A stretch of 64,000 bases of DNA from Pseudomonas neuropathica (GCF_015461835.1 NZ_JACOPX010000002.1:1-64000), one strand, 5' to 3'. Counted from the stretch's first letter, positions 8,369 through 18,798 are shown. The notes: generated by a model from the sequence alone, not told the origin. Numbers and translations: made by a program.

Positions 8369-9190
8369 TCAGCCTTTGAAGAATTGATTGGCTTTGGCGT
8401 ACGGCATCGACTGCGAGGTAAACCCGAAAGTGCCGGATTGCTGGATTTCTTCAGCGGCACGGAAGAATTCGCCGAACGCCGCCAACGCCAGTGCCGAACC
8501 GGTACTGATGCGCCGCACGCCCATTTCTTGCAGCTCCTGCACGGTCAGTTTCAAACCGCCGGACATCAGCACATTGACCGGTTTCGGCGCCACCGCGCGT
8601 ACCACCGCCAGTACTTCTTCGGCGTTGCGCAAACCTGGCGCGTACAACACATCGGCGCCCGCTTCGGCGAAGGCCTGCAAGCGGCGAATGGTGTCGTTGA
8701 GATCGGGATTACCGTGCAGGTAGTTTTCCGCCCGCGCGGTGAGGATGAAGGGAAAGGGTAGCGTGCGCACCGCAGCGACAGCGGCCTCGATGCGCGCCAC
8801 AGCGTGTTCGAAGCAATAGATTGGCGCATCCGCGCGGCCCGTGGCGTCTTCAATCGAACCACCAACAGCGCCGGCCTCGGCAGCACGCAGCAGACTCTTG
8901 GCGCATTCAACCGGGTCATCGGCGAAACCGTTTTCCAGATCCACCGCTACCGGCAAATCGGTGGCGGCGACAATCGCGCGGACATTGGCCAAGGTCTCAT
9001 CAAGGCTCAACGCGCCATCGGCCTTGCCTTGGGAAAACGCATAACCGGCACTGGTGGTCGCCAAGGCCTGATAGCCGAGACTGGCGAGCATTTTTGCCGA
9101 CCCCGCATCCCACGGATTAGGAATGACGAAAATCCCCGATTGTTCATGCAGGGCTTTGAAGGCGTGGGCTTTACGGGCTTGAGCATCCAT
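8369..9190 (-). CDS. Isocitrate lyase/PEP mutase superfamily protein
   Basis: A 273-residue beta-barrel enzyme of the phosphoenolpyruvate mutase/isocitrate lyase superfamily, with the segments PNPWDAGSA and DLENGFADDP. The lyase signature KKCGH is absent, so it is not isocitrate lyase. Relatives include oxaloacetate decarboxylases, methylisocitrate lyase-like enzymes and phosphonate enzymes; the substrate cannot be told here. The ATG at 9190 (MDAQARKAHAF) is preferred over the longer frame because AGGAGC lies 6-7 bases upstream and it avoids overlap with the next gene. It heads a pair with the extensin-like gene. Confidence 0.78.
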   Translation of the reverse strand: MDAQARKAHAFKALHEQSGIFVIPNPWDAGSAKMLASLGYQALATTSAGYAFSQGKADGALSLDETLANVRAIVAATDLPVAVDLENGFADDPVECAKSLLRAAEAGAVGGSIEDATGRADAPIYCFEHAVARIEAAVAAVRTLPFPFILTARAENYLHGNPDLNDTIRRLQAFAEAGADVLYAPGLRNAEEVLAVVRAVAPKPVNVLMSGGLKLTVQELQEMGVRRISTGSALALAAFGEFFRAAEEIQQSGTFGFTSQSMPYAKANQFFKG

Positions 9191-9222
9191 CGGCAGGCTC
9201 CTGGGCTGGAAAAAAATCCGCC

Positions 9223-10083
9223 TCAAAGCAGGCCAAGTTGCTCCGCAGCGGGTTCTCTGTATAGCGCAGGCAGCGCTGGCAGGCCAGGCAAACGTTGCAT
9301 CAGTTGTGCGTGAAAACGTTGCGCCAGTTTCGCCGCCAGCAGGTTATCGGCGGTGTGCAGGAAGATGTACGGCGTGCGGCCCTCTTCGATCCACTCGGCG
9401 ATTTTCGCCACCCACGGCAGCAGGAACGGGTCGTTGGCCTCGAGCTCAGGATGACCAATGAAGCGCACCTGCGGGAACTGGGTGAACGCCGCCGGGCGCG
9501 TTGGCACGCGTGGCTTTTTCGATTGCGCGTGGATTACCGAAGATTCAGTCGACAGGCAACTGAACAGCGCACGCGGGTCGAGGCAGATGCGCTCAACGCC
9601 ACGATCCAGCAGCAGGCGATTGAGCAGACGTTCGCTCTCGCCCTTGGCGAAGAACTGTTCATGGCGCACTTCCACCGCCAACGGGCAATCCAGCGCATCA
9701 ATGAACGCCGCCAGTTCCGGCAGCCGGTGCGGCGTAAAGCTTTTCGACAGTTGCAGCCACAGCGGCGAGACGCGTTCACCGAGCGGCTTGAGTAATTGCA
9801 GGAAGGTTTCGGCGGCGGTCAGTTGCTCGCGCAAGTCACCGCTATGGCTGATGTCGCCGGGGAATTTGGCGGTGAAGCGGAAGTGCTCGGGCATGACCTC
9901 GGCCCATCGCTGCACCGTGGCGGGCGACGGGCTGGCGTAGAAGGTCGTGTTGCCTTCAACGGCGTTGAACACTTGTGAATACAGCCTGAGGAAATCGGAG
10001 GTTTTGGCGTCTACCGGGTACAGATAATCGCGCCAGGCGTTTTCGCTCCAGGACGGACAACCGAGGTAGTAAGGCAGATCCAT
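9223..10083 (-). CDS. DUF72 (YecE-like) protein
   Basis: A 286-residue member of the DUF72 family, a TIM-barrel-like fold whose activity is not established. Typical features are the N-terminal YYLGCPSWSENAW, then EGNTTFYASPS and FTAKFPGDISH, with the late VRFIGHPE segment. The start at 10083 is fixed by a TGATG junction: the stop of the upstream small gene shares one base with this ATG, implying translational coupling. A longer frame beginning at 10122 would overlap the upstream gene by 40 bases and is not needed. Confidence 0.85.
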   Translation of the reverse strand: MDLPYYLGCPSWSENAWRDYLYPVDAKTSDFLRLYSQVFNAVEGNTTFYASPSPATVQRWAEVMPEHFRFTAKFPGDISHSGDLREQLTAAETFLQLLKPLGERVSPLWLQLSKSFTPHRLPELAAFIDALDCPLAVEVRHEQFFAKGESERLLNRLLLDRGVERICLDPRALFSCLSTESSVIHAQSKKPRVPTRPAAFTQFPQVRFIGHPELEANDPFLLPWVAKIAEWIEEGRTPYIFLHTADNLLAAKLAQRFHAQLMQRLPGLPALPALYREPAAEQLGLL

Positions 10084-10394
10084 CAGATATACAGATCGAG
10101 GCCCAGCACGTCTGCATCCCAATCGACAAAACCGGCGGTGCTCAGGTAGCTGGCGAGGGCCATCGCTACGCTTTTGCTCATGGCGCGGTGGTAAATCATG
10201 TCTTGTTGGCGGGCGGGCAGATTGCTCAGGCGTTGCGCGGCGGCTTTGGCGGCAGCACGGGCAGCCAGTTGCTCTTCAGTCGGAAATTCCAGCTCACCGT
10301 CGATGTCATCGACGGACTCATCCACGGTCACATGGCCTTTGCGAGGCTTGCGCTTGATGGGGTAGGACTGAGAGGAGAGGCCGTCTATACGCAT
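10083..10394 (-). CDS. Small conserved hypothetical protein
   Basis: A 103-residue soluble protein of unknown function. The N-terminus is basic and polar, the middle has an acidic stretch (DESVDDIDGELEF), and the rest is predicted helical (LAARAAAKAAAQRLSNL). There is no signal peptide or recognised domain. Its stop overlaps the start of the DUF72 gene by one base, so the two are translated together and may act together. The 150 bases upstream hold its promoter region and show nothing else recognisable. Confidence 0.65.
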   Translation of the reverse strand: MRIDGLSSQSYPIKRKPRKGHVTVDESVDDIDGELEFPTEEQLAARAAAKAAAQRLSNLPARQQDMIYHRAMSKSVAMALASYLSTAGFVDWDADVLGLDLYI

Positions 10395-10544
10395 AAATTC
10401 ATGCTCGGTATCGATGATGGCAATTTAGCGGCACTTGACCGACTTAGCAAACTGCCGAGTGATAACTAGAACACATAAAGCGCAAAAGGTTTAAAGCGAG
10501 GGGTTAGAAACTGACGATTGGCGGATTCGGAGAGAACACGGTTC

Positions 10545-10638
10545 CCTGTGGGAGCGAGCTTGCTCGCGAAGAATTCAGCACATTCAACATTGATATTGGC
10601 TGACCCGACGCCTTCGCGAGCAAGCTCGCGCCCACAGG
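10545..10638. repeat. REPIN (inverted REP pair)
   Basis: Two 26-bp arms (10545-10570 and 10613-10638) face each other around a 42-base spacer. They differ at one position (CTCGCGCCC against the expected CTCGCTCCC). The pair lies just after the 3' end of tsaB. Confidence 0.92.
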
Positions 10639-10650
10639 ATTCGTGGCGAG

Positions 10651-11325
10651 TTAGCGGGCTTTCGGGGTGGCGACTTTGTCGCGCAGGTAAACCGGTTGAG
10701 CGTCATCCGCCGGAATCGACTCGCCGCGTTCCCAGGCAAAACGCGCCAGGGTCAACAGGTCTTCGGCATGGGGCAACATGCCTGCATCCGAGCCGCTCAG
10801 CTCGACCGCGATACGCTCGGCATAACCCCAACCGGTGCCAGCACCGAACCACTCGCCACTGGCATCAGCCGGCAGCGCCGCGACTTCCGGTGGCAACACC
10901 GCTTCGGCACCCACGAGGCGCATCTCCCCCGCCGTCTCGCGGTAGCAGCCCCAATACACTTCATCCATCCGCGCATCGATGGCCGCCGCGACCTGGCTCA
11001 CACCGTGCTCACGCAACGCCCGCTGCGCCAGCACTGCGAGGTTGGACACCGGCAACACCGGACGATCCAGCGCAAATGCCAAACCCTGCACCACACCAAT
11101 GGCAATCCGCACCCCGGTAAATGCACCCGGCCCGCGACCGAAAGCAATCGCATCGACCGCTTGCAGCGTGGTGCCGGCGTCGGCCAGCAGTTGCTGGATC
11201 ATCGGCAGCAGTTTCTGCGCGTGCAGGCGCGGGATCACCTCGTAATGGCTCGTGACCTTGCCGTCATGCAGCAAGGCAACGGAGCAAGCTTCAGTCGCGG
11301 TGTCCAGGGCCAGCAAGGTGCTCAT
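10651..11325 (-). CDS. tsaB: tRNA t6A37 biosynthesis protein TsaB
   Basis: A 224-residue ASKHA-fold protein, the scaffold partner of TsaD and TsaE in making N6-threonylcarbamoyladenosine at position 37 of ANN-decoding tRNAs. Recognisable segments are the N-terminal LALDTATEACSVAL and the FGRGPGAFTGVRI loop; it lacks the metal-binding histidines of TsaD, as expected. The ATG at 11325 (MSTLLALDTATEA) is chosen over the frame opening at 11385, which adds 20 residues unlike the family. It lies downstream of adk in the same direction, as in P. aeruginosa. Confidence 0.92.
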   Translation of the reverse strand: MSTLLALDTATEACSVALLHDGKVTSHYEVIPRLHAQKLLPMIQQLLADAGTTLQAVDAIAFGRGPGAFTGVRIAIGVVQGLAFALDRPVLPVSNLAVLAQRALREHGVSQVAAAIDARMDEVYWGCYRETAGEMRLVGAEAVLPPEVAALPADASGEWFGAGTGWGYAERIAVELSGSDAGMLPHAEDLLTLARFAWERGESIPADDAQPVYLRDKVATPKAR

Positions 11326-11418
11326 CGATGTTTCCAAAACAGGTGTGGGAAAAAGGGCGTCAGTATAAACAACTACGGCCCGCAAGCGGGCCGTGGATGA
11401 TGCAGCCGATCAGACTTT

Positions 11419-12365
<947 letters not shown>

Positions 12366-14996
12366 TTAGCCGGTATTTCGCAAACCAGCGGCAATCCCCG
12401 CCACAGACACCAGCAACGCCTGTTCCACCGGGCTGCCCTGCTCGACATCCTGCTGCCGCGAACGGGCCAGCAGTTCGGCCTGCAATAGATGCAGCGGGTC
12501 GAGGTAGGTGTTGCGCAGACGGATGAATTCAAGGGTGTCAGGGCTATGTGCCAGCAGCTGCGACTGGCCAGTCAGGCCGAGCACCACCGCGCACGCCTGC
12601 GACAATAGGTCGCGTAACTGCGCGCCCAACGGCAGCAGATCCGGCTCGACCAGACGCTGATCGTAGGACAGCGCAATATCCGCATCAGCCTTGGCCAGCA
12701 CCATTTCCAGCATGTCGATACGCGTACGGAAGAACGGCCATTGTTCGCGCATCTGCCCGAGCAACTCGCCCTCACCGCGCTCCAGCGCCTTGCTCAACGC
12801 CGACTCCCACCCCAGCCAAGCGGGCAGCATCAGCCGCGTTTGCGTCCAGCCGAAGATCCACGGAATCGCCCGCAAACTCTCGATGCCGCCGGCACGGCGT
12901 TTCGCCGGACGACTGCCGAGCGGCAAACGGCCCAACTCCTGCTCTGGCGTGGACTGACGGAAGTACTCGACGAATTGCGGATTTTCCCGCACGACCTGGC
13001 GATAAGCGCTGACACCGTCCGCCGCCAATTCATCCATCAGATGGCGCCATTCCGGTGTCGGTGGTGGTGGCGGCAGCAATGTCGCTTCAAGCACCGCCGC
13101 CAGATACAGATTGAGGTTTTGCTCGGCGATGTCCGGTAGGCCGAATTTGAATCGAATCATTTCCCCCTGCTCGGTGGTGCGGAATCGCCCCGCCACCGAG
13201 CCCGGCGGTTGCGACAGAATCGCCGCATGCGCCGGGCCACCGCCACGGCCCACGGTGCCGCCGCGACCGTGAAACAGCAGCAGTTCGACTTGCTGCTCAC
13301 GGCAGATCTCCACCAAACGTTCCTGCGCGCGATATTGCGCCCAGGCCGCTGCCGTGGTGCCGGCGTCCTTGGCCGAATCGGAATAACCGATCATCACTTC
13401 CTGCGGGCCTTGCAGCCGTGCACGGTACCCCGGCAGCAGCAACAGCCGCTCCATCACCGGCCCGGCGTTATCGAGGTCGGCGAGGGTTTCGAACAACGGC
13501 ACCACGCGCATCGGCCGCAGCACGCCAGACTCTTTGAGCAGAAGTTGCACAGCGAGCACATCGGAAGCGGCGCCGGCCATGGAGATCACGTAGGAACCGA
13601 GCGAGGCGCCCGGTGCCGCAGCGATTTCCTTGCAGGTGTTGAGCACTTCGGCGGTGTCGGCCGACGGCTTGAAATGCGCCGGCAGCAGTGGCCGACGATT
13701 GCTCAGCTCACGGGTCAGGAAGCTGATGCGCTGCTCTTCGTCCCAATCTTCGTAGCGACCGAGGCCGAGGTAATCGGTGATTTCCGTCATTGCCGAGCTG
13801 TGTCGCGAGGAATCCTGCCGCACATCCAGGCGCACAAGGAACAGGCCAAAGGTCACCGCACGACGCAAGCAATCGAGCAACGGGCCGTCAGCAATCACGC
13901 CCATGCCGCATTCGTGCAGCGAGTTGAAACACAATTCCAGCGGATCGAGCAGATCGCGATTGTTGTGCAACACATCGGCCGGCGCCGGGGTTGGTGCAGT
14001 CAGCGCGGCGTGTGCCCAATTGCGCGTGGCGCGCAGACGTTCGCGCAGTTGCTTGAGCACCGCACGATACGGTTCGGCGCTGTCGCCGGCCTTGGCTTTG
14101 AGGGCGTCGCTGGCCTGTTGCATCGACAGTTCAGCCGCGAGGTGATCGACATCACGCAGGTACAAATCGGCGGCCATCCAGCGCGCCAACAGCAACACTT
14201 CGCGAGTCACCGCAGCGGTAACGTTGGGATTGCCATCACGGTCGCCGCCCATCCATGACGCGAAGCGAATCGGCGCCGCTTCCAGTGGCAGACGCAGGCC
14301 GGTCGCTTCATACAAAGCCTTGTCGGCCTTGCGCATATGGTTGGGAATCGCCTGCCACAGTGAGTGTTCGATGACCGCGAAACCCCATTTGGCTTCATCG
14401 ACTGGCGTCGGGCGCGTGCGGCGGATTTCTTCGGTGTGCCAGGCTTCTGCAATCAGCCGCTGCAGGGTGTTTTGAATCTGTTCGCGTTCGGCTGTGGTCA
14501 GGTCGCGATGGTCCTGCGCGGCGAGTTGCCCGGCGATCGCGTCGTACTTCTGGATGAGCGTGCGCCGTGCCACTTCGGTCGGATGCGCAGTAAGCACCAG
14601 CTCGATTTCCAGCCGCGCCAGTTGCCGCGCCAGTGATTCGGCGCTGTGGCCTTCATTGCGCAAACGCGCGAGCAATTCCGGCAGCACGCGGGATTCGAAC
14701 GGCGCCGGCTGCGACTCCTCGCGACGATGAATCAACTGATACTGCTCGGCGATGTTCGCCAGGTTGAGAAACTGGTTAAACGCGCGCGCCACGGGGAGCA
14801 ATTCGTCTTCGCTCAATTGATTGAGGCTGGCGCTCAGTTCGGCGTCCATAGAACCACGCCGATCGGCCTTGGCGCCCTTGCGGATCTGCTCGATCTTGTC
14901 GAGGAAAGCCTCGCCGTACTGATCTCGAATGGTATTGCCCAGCAGCTCTCCGAGCAGGTGAACGTCTTCGCGCAAGCGTGCATCAATATCGGTCAT
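12366..14996 (-). CDS. ppc: Phosphoenolpyruvate carboxylase
   Basis: An 876-residue anaplerotic enzyme fixing bicarbonate onto phosphoenolpyruvate to give oxaloacetate. The catalytic histidine segment VLTAHPTEV, the [10 protein letters not shown] loop, the glycine-rich [15 protein letters not shown] and the C-terminal RNTG (effector-site end, QNTG in E. coli) are all present. The start is the ATG at 14996 ([11 protein letters not shown]); a TTG two codons earlier also opens the frame but GGGGAA lies better placed for the ATG. It is followed leftward by adk and tsaB and is divergent from a small conserved gene. Confidence 0.96.
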   Translation of the reverse strand: MTDIDARLREDVHLLGELLGNTIRDQYGEAFLDKIEQIRKGAKADRRGSMDAELSASLNQLSEDELLPVARAFNQFLNLANIAEQYQLIHRREESQPAPFESRVLPELLARLRNEGHSAESLARQLARLEIELVLTAHPTEVARRTLIQKYDAIAGQLAAQDHRDLTTAEREQIQNTLQRLIAEAWHTEEIRRTRPTPVDEAKWGFAVIEHSLWQAIPNHMRKADKALYEATGLRLPLEAAPIRFASWMGGDRDGNPNVTAAVTREVLLLARWMAADLYLRDVDHLAAELSMQQASDALKAKAGDSAEPYRAVLKQLRERLRATRNWAHAALTAPTPAPADVLHNNRDLLDPLELCFNSLHECGMGVIADGPLLDCLRRAVTFGLFLVRLDVRQDSSRHSSAMTEITDYLGLGRYEDWDEEQRISFLTRELSNRRPLLPAHFKPSADTAEVLNTCKEIAAAPGASLGSYVISMAGAASDVLAVQLLLKESGVLRPMRVVPLFETLADLDNAGPVMERLLLLPGYRARLQGPQEVMIGYSDSAKDAGTTAAAWAQYRAQERLVEICREQQVELLLFHGRGGTVGRGGGPAHAAILSQPPGSVAGRFRTTEQGEMIRFKFGLPDIAEQNLNLYLAAVLEATLLPPPPPTPEWRHLMDELAADGVSAYRQVVRENPQFVEYFRQSTPEQELGRLPLGSRPAKRRAGGIESLRAIPWIFGWTQTRLMLPAWLGWESALSKALERGEGELLGQMREQWPFFRTRIDMLEMVLAKADADIALSYDQRLVEPDLLPLGAQLRDLLSQACAVVLGLTGQSQLLAHSPDTLEFIRLRNTYLDPLHLLQAELLARSRQQDVEQGSPVEQALLVSVAGIAAGLRNTG

Positions 14997-15002
14997 CAGC
15001 AA

Positions 15003-15209
15003 TTCCCCAGCAGTAATCCGGACGGCTTAGAAACGAGTGCATGGCCTAGAGAGTGCCGCTCTACGACGCTTCTTACAAGCAGCCGACGAAGGGACGTTAA
15101 ACCTTGTGGGCGAAAGCTAGTCTCAACAGTAAGCCGCACAACGGCTTGCCGCCGGCCCCGGCGGACACTCACCCAGACCTGCCATGAGCAGGTGCGAAAT
15201 GAGGTCATC
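15003..15209. promoter_or_regulatory. Divergent promoter region between ppc and a small gene
   Basis: This 207-bp gap must hold promoters for both directions. The half nearer the small gene has three short hairpins: AAGCCG/CGGCTT (15131-15147), CCGCCGG/CCGGCGG (15149-15164) and CCTGC/GCAGG shortly before its ribosome site. They would form in the small gene's leader mRNA. No clear sigma-70 boxes are assigned. Confidence 0.4.
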
Positions 15210-15554
15210 ATGAAAATTCGTGAACTCGCCCAGCATTGGGAAGAAAACGCCAAAGGTCGCCTGACCGACACTGGCTACGCGATTCATCTGGACGTTGAAG
15301 CGGCTGCGCGTCTGGCAGCGATTACCGAGATGTACCCCAAACGTCATGTCGAAGAATTGCTTGGCGAACTGATCGGTGCGGCGCTTGAGGAGTTTGAAGC
15401 GAGCCTGCCGTATGTGAAGGGATCGACGGTGGTGGCGACCGATGAGGAAGGTGATCCGTTATACGAAGATGTCGGGCCTACGCCGCGTTTTCTGGCCCTT
15501 TCGCGCCGGCATTTGCATGACCTCTCGGCCGCAGCAGGCAAGCAAAAACACTGA
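15210..15554 (+). CDS. Small conserved hypothetical protein (sometimes called pilin assembly protein)
   Basis: A 114-residue soluble protein, predicted mostly helical, without signal peptide or membrane segment. The start at 15210 is supported by GAGG about 6 bases upstream and an N-terminus MKIRELAQHWEENAKG. The frame extends far upstream through the ppc promoter region, but that part has no ribosome site. The label pilin assembly protein is one I recall from database entries for relatives; nothing in the sequence proves it. It is divergent from ppc and followed by a REPIN. Confidence 0.7.
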   Translation: MKIRELAQHWEENAKGRLTDTGYAIHLDVEAAARLAAITEMYPKRHVEELLGELIGAALEEFEASLPYVKGSTVVATDEEGDPLYEDVGPTPRFLALSRRHLHDLSAAAGKQKH

Positions 15555-15570
15555 CCCAACCTAGATCAAA

Positions 15571-15662
15571 CTGTAGGAGTGAGCCTGCTCGCGATAGCGG
15601 TTTTTCATTCAACATTTTTGTTGTCTGATACGACGCCATCGCGAGCAGGCTCACTCCTACAG
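15571..15662. repeat. REPIN (inverted REP pair, GTGAGCCTGCTCGCGAT type)
   Basis: Arms of 25 bp at 15571-15595 and 15638-15662 (CTGTAGGAGTGAGCCTGCTC and its complement) face each other around about 42 bases. It belongs to the second sequence variant in this window, also seen at 18691, 50298 and 62914. Confidence 0.93.
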
Positions 15663-15801
15663 GGATCGTCTTTCAAGCTGAAAATCGATGTGTTTTTGAC
15701 GTCTTGAAACCCCACGCGTACCGCTCCATCCCGCCAAAGTTCCCGCTTTAGAGCCTTGTCCATTCGGTCAAAAAATATTTTGGCGATAGGCCATCTTTTC
15801 T

Positions 15802-15829
15802 GAACTTTTGAAAAACGCCTCCGGTCGGA
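15802..15829 (+). promoter_or_regulatory. Probable AlgU (sigma-22) promoter of the lptF operon
   Basis: GAACTT (15802-15807), a 17-base spacer, and TCGGA (15825-15829) match the AlgU/RpoE consensus GAACTT-N16/17-TCtgA at all -35 bases and four of five -10 bases. Transcription would begin near 15836, leaving a leader of about 95 bases. In P. aeruginosa the orthologous lptF belongs to the AlgU regulon, which agrees with this site. Confidence 0.72.
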
Positions 15830-15930
15830 ACCTGTAACCACGCCTGGAACGAGCGTTTCAAAAACGCCATTCACACGACGCTTTCGGCTCCTCGACCAGG
15901 ATGGATTCAGTTGTTTTCAGGAGATGCCTA

Positions 15931-16335
15931 ATGGAGTTGAAGACCATGAAAAACCAAACCTCGTTTACCCACCTGCGCGGTCTGAAACTGGCGGCTCTGG
16001 CCATCGGCACCAGCTTCGTACTGGCCGGTTGCGCCGGTAACCCACCGACCGAGCAATACGCCGTGACCCAGTCGGCTGTGAACAGCGCCGTCAGCGCTGG
16101 CGGTACCGAGTTCGCTGCCGTTGAGATGAAGCAAGCGCAGGACAAACTGAAACAAGCCGAAATCGCCATGCACGACAAGAAGTATGACGAAGCTCGCATC
16201 CTGTCCGAGCAAGCCGAGTGGGACGCTCGCGTCGCCGAACGCAAGGCTCAGGCCGCCAAGGCTGAACAAGCCGTGAAGGATTCCCAGAAAGGTGTTCAGG
16301 AACTGCGTCAGGAAAGTCAGCGCACCGTGCAGTAA
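15931..16335 (+). CDS. DUF4398 lipoprotein
   Basis: A 134-residue lipoprotein. The signal sequence ends at FVLAGC, followed by a helical, lysine- and glutamine-rich domain of the DUF4398 type (EMKQAQDKLKQAE) that is likely to form a coiled coil in the periplasm. The ATG at 15931 is chosen because AGGAG ends 7 bases upstream; an ATG at 15946 would shorten it by five residues and is also possible. It precedes the OmpA-type lipoprotein gene by 55 bases and shares the AlgU-like promoter at 15802. It corresponds to P. aeruginosa PA3691. Confidence 0.82.
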   Translation: MELKTMKNQTSFTHLRGLKLAALAIGTSFVLAGCAGNPPTEQYAVTQSAVNSAVSAGGTEFAAVEMKQAQDKLKQAEIAMHDKKYDEARILSEQAEWDARVAERKAQAAKAEQAVKDSQKGVQELRQESQRTVQ

Positions 16336-16390
16336 GCGCGCATCCCGACCGCAAAGCTGAATCTCTTACCGATAGAAAGGACGACAAATT

Positions 16391-17179
16391 ATGCGTAAGC
16401 AACTGATGATCCCCGCTCTCCTCGCCGCAAGCGTCGCTCTGGCTGCCTGCTCCACCCCGCCTAATCCGAACCTGGAAAACGCGCGCACCAACTACGCCGG
16501 CCTGCAAGCCAACCCACAGGCGAGCAAAGTCGCGGCACTGGAAACCAAAGACGCCAGCGATTACCTGGACAAGGCCGACAAGGCCTACCTGGACAAGCAA
16601 GACGCTGCCAAGGTTGACCAACTGGCCTACCTGACCAACCAGCGTGTGGAAGTGGCCAAGCAGACCATCGCCCTGCGCACCGCTGAAAACAATCTGAAGA
16701 ACGCTGCCGCTCAACGTGCCCAGGCACGTCTGGATGCGCGTGATCAGCAGATCAAACAGCTGCAGGACAGCCTGAACGCCAAGCAGACCGATCGCGGTAC
16801 GCTGGTGACTTTCGGTGACGTGCTGTTCGCCACCGACCGTGCCGACCTGAAATCCAGCGGTCTGGTCAACATCAACAAACTGGCGCAGTTCCTTCAGGAA
16901 AACCCGGATCGCAAAGTGATCGTCGAGGGTTACACCGACAGCACCGGGACCGCGAGCCACAACCAGTCGCTGTCCGAGCGTCGCGCCAACTCCGTGCGCA
17001 CCGCACTGGTGAAAATGGGCGTTGATCCAGCGCGCATCGTCACCCAAGGCTACGGTAAGGAATACCCGGTTGCCGAGAACGGCAGCGCTTCCGGCCGTGC
17101 GATGAACCGTCGTGTGGAAGTGACCATTTCCAACGACAACCAGCCAGTGATGCCACGTTCGGCGGTCAGCTCGAACTAA
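16391..17179 (+). CDS. lptF: OmpA-domain lipoprotein LptF
   Basis: A 262-residue outer-membrane lipoprotein. The lipobox is LAAC at about residue 20; a DUF4398 helical region (about 30-130) repeats the theme of the preceding gene, and the C-terminal OmpA domain (about 140-245) carries VEGYTDSTGTASHN and LSERRANSVRTAL, the peptidoglycan-binding signature. It probably tethers the outer membrane to the wall and supports resistance to envelope stress, as LptF does in P. aeruginosa. AAAGGA lies upstream of the ATG. A strong terminator follows 20 bases after the stop, closing a two-gene operon. Confidence 0.87.
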   Translation: MRKQLMIPALLAASVALAACSTPPNPNLENARTNYAGLQANPQASKVAALETKDASDYLDKADKAYLDKQDAAKVDQLAYLTNQRVEVAKQTIALRTAENNLKNAAAQRAQARLDARDQQIKQLQDSLNAKQTDRGTLVTFGDVLFATDRADLKSSGLVNINKLAQFLQENPDRKVIVEGYTDSTGTASHNQSLSERRANSVRTALVKMGVDPARIVTQGYGKEYPVAENGSASGRAMNRRVEVTISNDNQPVMPRSAVSSN

Positions 17180-17200
17180 GCGCCCTGCTGTAACCCAAAA

Positions 17201-17233
17201 GCCCCGCCTGAGTGATCAGGCGGGGCTTTTTTT
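17201..17233 (+). terminator. Rho-independent terminator of the lptF operon
   Basis: An 11-bp perfect GC-rich stem (17201-17211 with 17216-17226, GCCCCGCCTGA) with a GTGA loop is followed by seven T's at 17227-17233. Confidence 0.95.
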
Positions 17234-17249
17234 GTGCGGGCTGAAATCG

Positions 17250-17402
17250 CAGCCCCTCACCCCAGCCCTCTCCCGAGGGAGAGGGAGCTGATTTGTGCTG
17301 CTTTCAGAATTTGTGTTCGACACAATGGATCAGGTCGGCGTATAGCGAAAGAACACCTCGGTCAGTCCCCTCTCCCTCTGGGAGAGGGTTAGGGTGAGGG
17401 CT
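17250..17402. repeat. Inverted CTC-rich intergenic repeat pair
   Basis: The left arm begins AGCCCCTCACCCCAGCCCTC near 17250 and the right arm ends GGGTTAGGGTGAGGGCT at 17402. Each arm also has its own CCCTCTCCC/GGGAGAGGG hairpin. The right arm is preceded by CACCTCGGTC, also found at the copies near 24603 and 38046. It is a dispersed Pseudomonas repeat unrelated to the REP sequence. Confidence 0.8.
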
Positions 17403-17414
17403 GAACCTGCAGAA

Positions 17415-17744
17415 TCACTCTTGCAGCTTCTGCGGGGTTTCTTCGCCCATGCAGCGCACGGCTTTTTTCTGTGCGTTGATCAGCACACCGGTCAGACCTT
17501 TCTGCTCGGTATCGAACAACACCAGCACCCCATCAATGCACTGCGCCACTTGCGGCGCCGGGTCCAGCGAGACCTTGTAGTCTTCACCCGGAACAGTCTT
17601 GAGCATGGTGAATTCGTTGAGCAGCAACGCATCCTCGGGTTTGGCAAAGTGCAGGTAGCCGTAGTACCACAGCGCCCCGACGGTGCCGAGGATGCTGCAG
17701 ATACCGGTAATGATCAGCGGGATGGCGTTACGTTCTTCAGTCAT
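17415..17744 (-). CDS. Small membrane-anchored hypothetical protein
   Basis: A 109-residue protein with one N-terminal membrane segment (about residues 8-30, IPLIITGICSILGTVGALWYY) and a polar tail that probably faces the periplasm and contains two cysteines. No known domain is recognised. Its start overlaps the stop of the upstream hydrolase gene by four bases (ATGA type), so the two are translationally coupled and probably function together. Confidence 0.72.
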   Translation of the reverse strand: MTEERNAIPLIITGICSILGTVGALWYYGYLHFAKPEDALLLNEFTMLKTVPGEDYKVSLDPAPQVAQCIDGVLVLFDTEQKGLTGVLINAQKKAVRCMGEETPQKLQE

Positions 17745-18646
17745 TGCGGACTCTCATCTTCAGAATTCGGGGGTGTCGGATAATTGGGGATTTCGCCGAG
17801 GCGGCGCAGGCCGTTGAAATGCTCGGGATCGTCGAGGTAGCGCAGCATGACCTGACGCCAGACCGGGTCGCCGAAGGTCTGCACATGACCGCCACGGGTC
17901 AGTTGCAGCACGCGCGGTGGCGGCGCAGCTTGATACAACCGGATGCCGTTGGACAGCGGCACCAGTGGATCGTCGATGCTGTGGAAGATCAGTTTTGGCA
18001 CGCCGTTGAGTTGCGGCATCGAGTTGATCGCGCTGTCGCTGTCCGGCACCAGCCACGACAACGGCACCTGGAATGGCCAGGTCAGCCACGAGGTGCTCAG
18101 CGCATACTGGCCGACGCTGCGATAACTGGCGGGCACACCGTCGAGCACAAAGGCCTTGAGCTGTTTTTGCCGCTCGGGATGCTGCACCAGCCAATGCACG
18201 GCCATCGAACCGCCGAGGCTTTGGCCGAGCAGAATCAGCGGCTTGCCTTTGACCTCGGGCGCCTTGTCCAGCCAGGCGAACGCGGCGTCGATGTCTTGAT
18301 AGATCGCCGGCAGGCTCGATTTGCCCTCGGACAAGCCATAACCGCGATAGTCGACCAACAACACTTGATAGCCGTTTTTCGGCAGCCACCAGCTCCCGCC
18401 CAAATGCATAGGCAGATTGCCGCCGTTGCCGTGCAAATGCAGGACGGTACCTTTGACCTCGACGCCGGATTTGGCCGGCAGCCACCAGGCATTGAGCTTC
18501 AAGCCATCCGCCGTGACCAGGGTGACGGTGCGGTATTCGAGCTTGGCTTTTTCCGGGGTAAATATCTGGCCCGGCTCGGGGTAGAACAACAGCGAACTGC
18601 AACCGCCAAGGGTCAGGAGCATGCAGAAGATGCCGAGGATTCTCAT
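17741..18646 (-). CDS. Alpha/beta hydrolase lipoprotein
   Basis: A 301-residue serine hydrolase. The signal peptide ends in LGGCSS, giving a lipid-anchored Cys at about 16. The nucleophile elbow is GQSLGG, the oxyanion segment HGNGG, and late Asp (SIDDPLVP) and His (TRGGHVQTF) complete the triad. The family covers uncharacterised esterases and peptidases (BEM46/YfhR-like); the substrate is unknown. It is the first gene of a pair with the small membrane protein and corresponds to a gene at the same place in P. aeruginosa, between lptF and lysS. Confidence 0.83.
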   Translation of the reverse strand: MRILGIFCMLLTLGGCSSLLFYPEPGQIFTPEKAKLEYRTVTLVTADGLKLNAWWLPAKSGVEVKGTVLHLHGNGGNLPMHLGGSWWLPKNGYQVLLVDYRGYGLSEGKSSLPAIYQDIDAAFAWLDKAPEVKGKPLILLGQSLGGSMAVHWLVQHPERQKQLKAFVLDGVPASYRSVGQYALSTSWLTWPFQVPLSWLVPDSDSAINSMPQLNGVPKLIFHSIDDPLVPLSNGIRLYQAAPPPRVLQLTRGGHVQTFGDPVWRQVMLRYLDDPEHFNGLRRLGEIPNYPTPPNSEDESPQ

Positions 18647-18690
18647 CCGGTGAAACCTCGCAAAAATTCAGGTTGGAACACCATTAAAAA

Positions 18691-18782
18691 CTGTAGGAGT
18701 GAGCCTGCTCGCGATAGCGGTGTGTCAGTCGCTATTTGTGTTGATTGACACACCGCTATCGCGAGCAGGCTCACTCCTACAG
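18691..18782. repeat. REPIN (long, near-perfect palindrome)
   Basis: The arms extend over about 40 bases each (CTGTAGGAGTGAGCCTGCTC... and complement), including the flanking AGCGGTGTGTCA, so the pair can fold into one long hairpin between the divergently bordered hydrolase and QEGLA genes. Confidence 0.93.
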
Positions 18783-18798
18783 GGGTCTAGTGTGTGGG

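Noticed and set aside
8369..9190. Isocitrate lyase proper
   Set aside because: The KKCGH catalytic signature is absent and the protein is about half the usual length.
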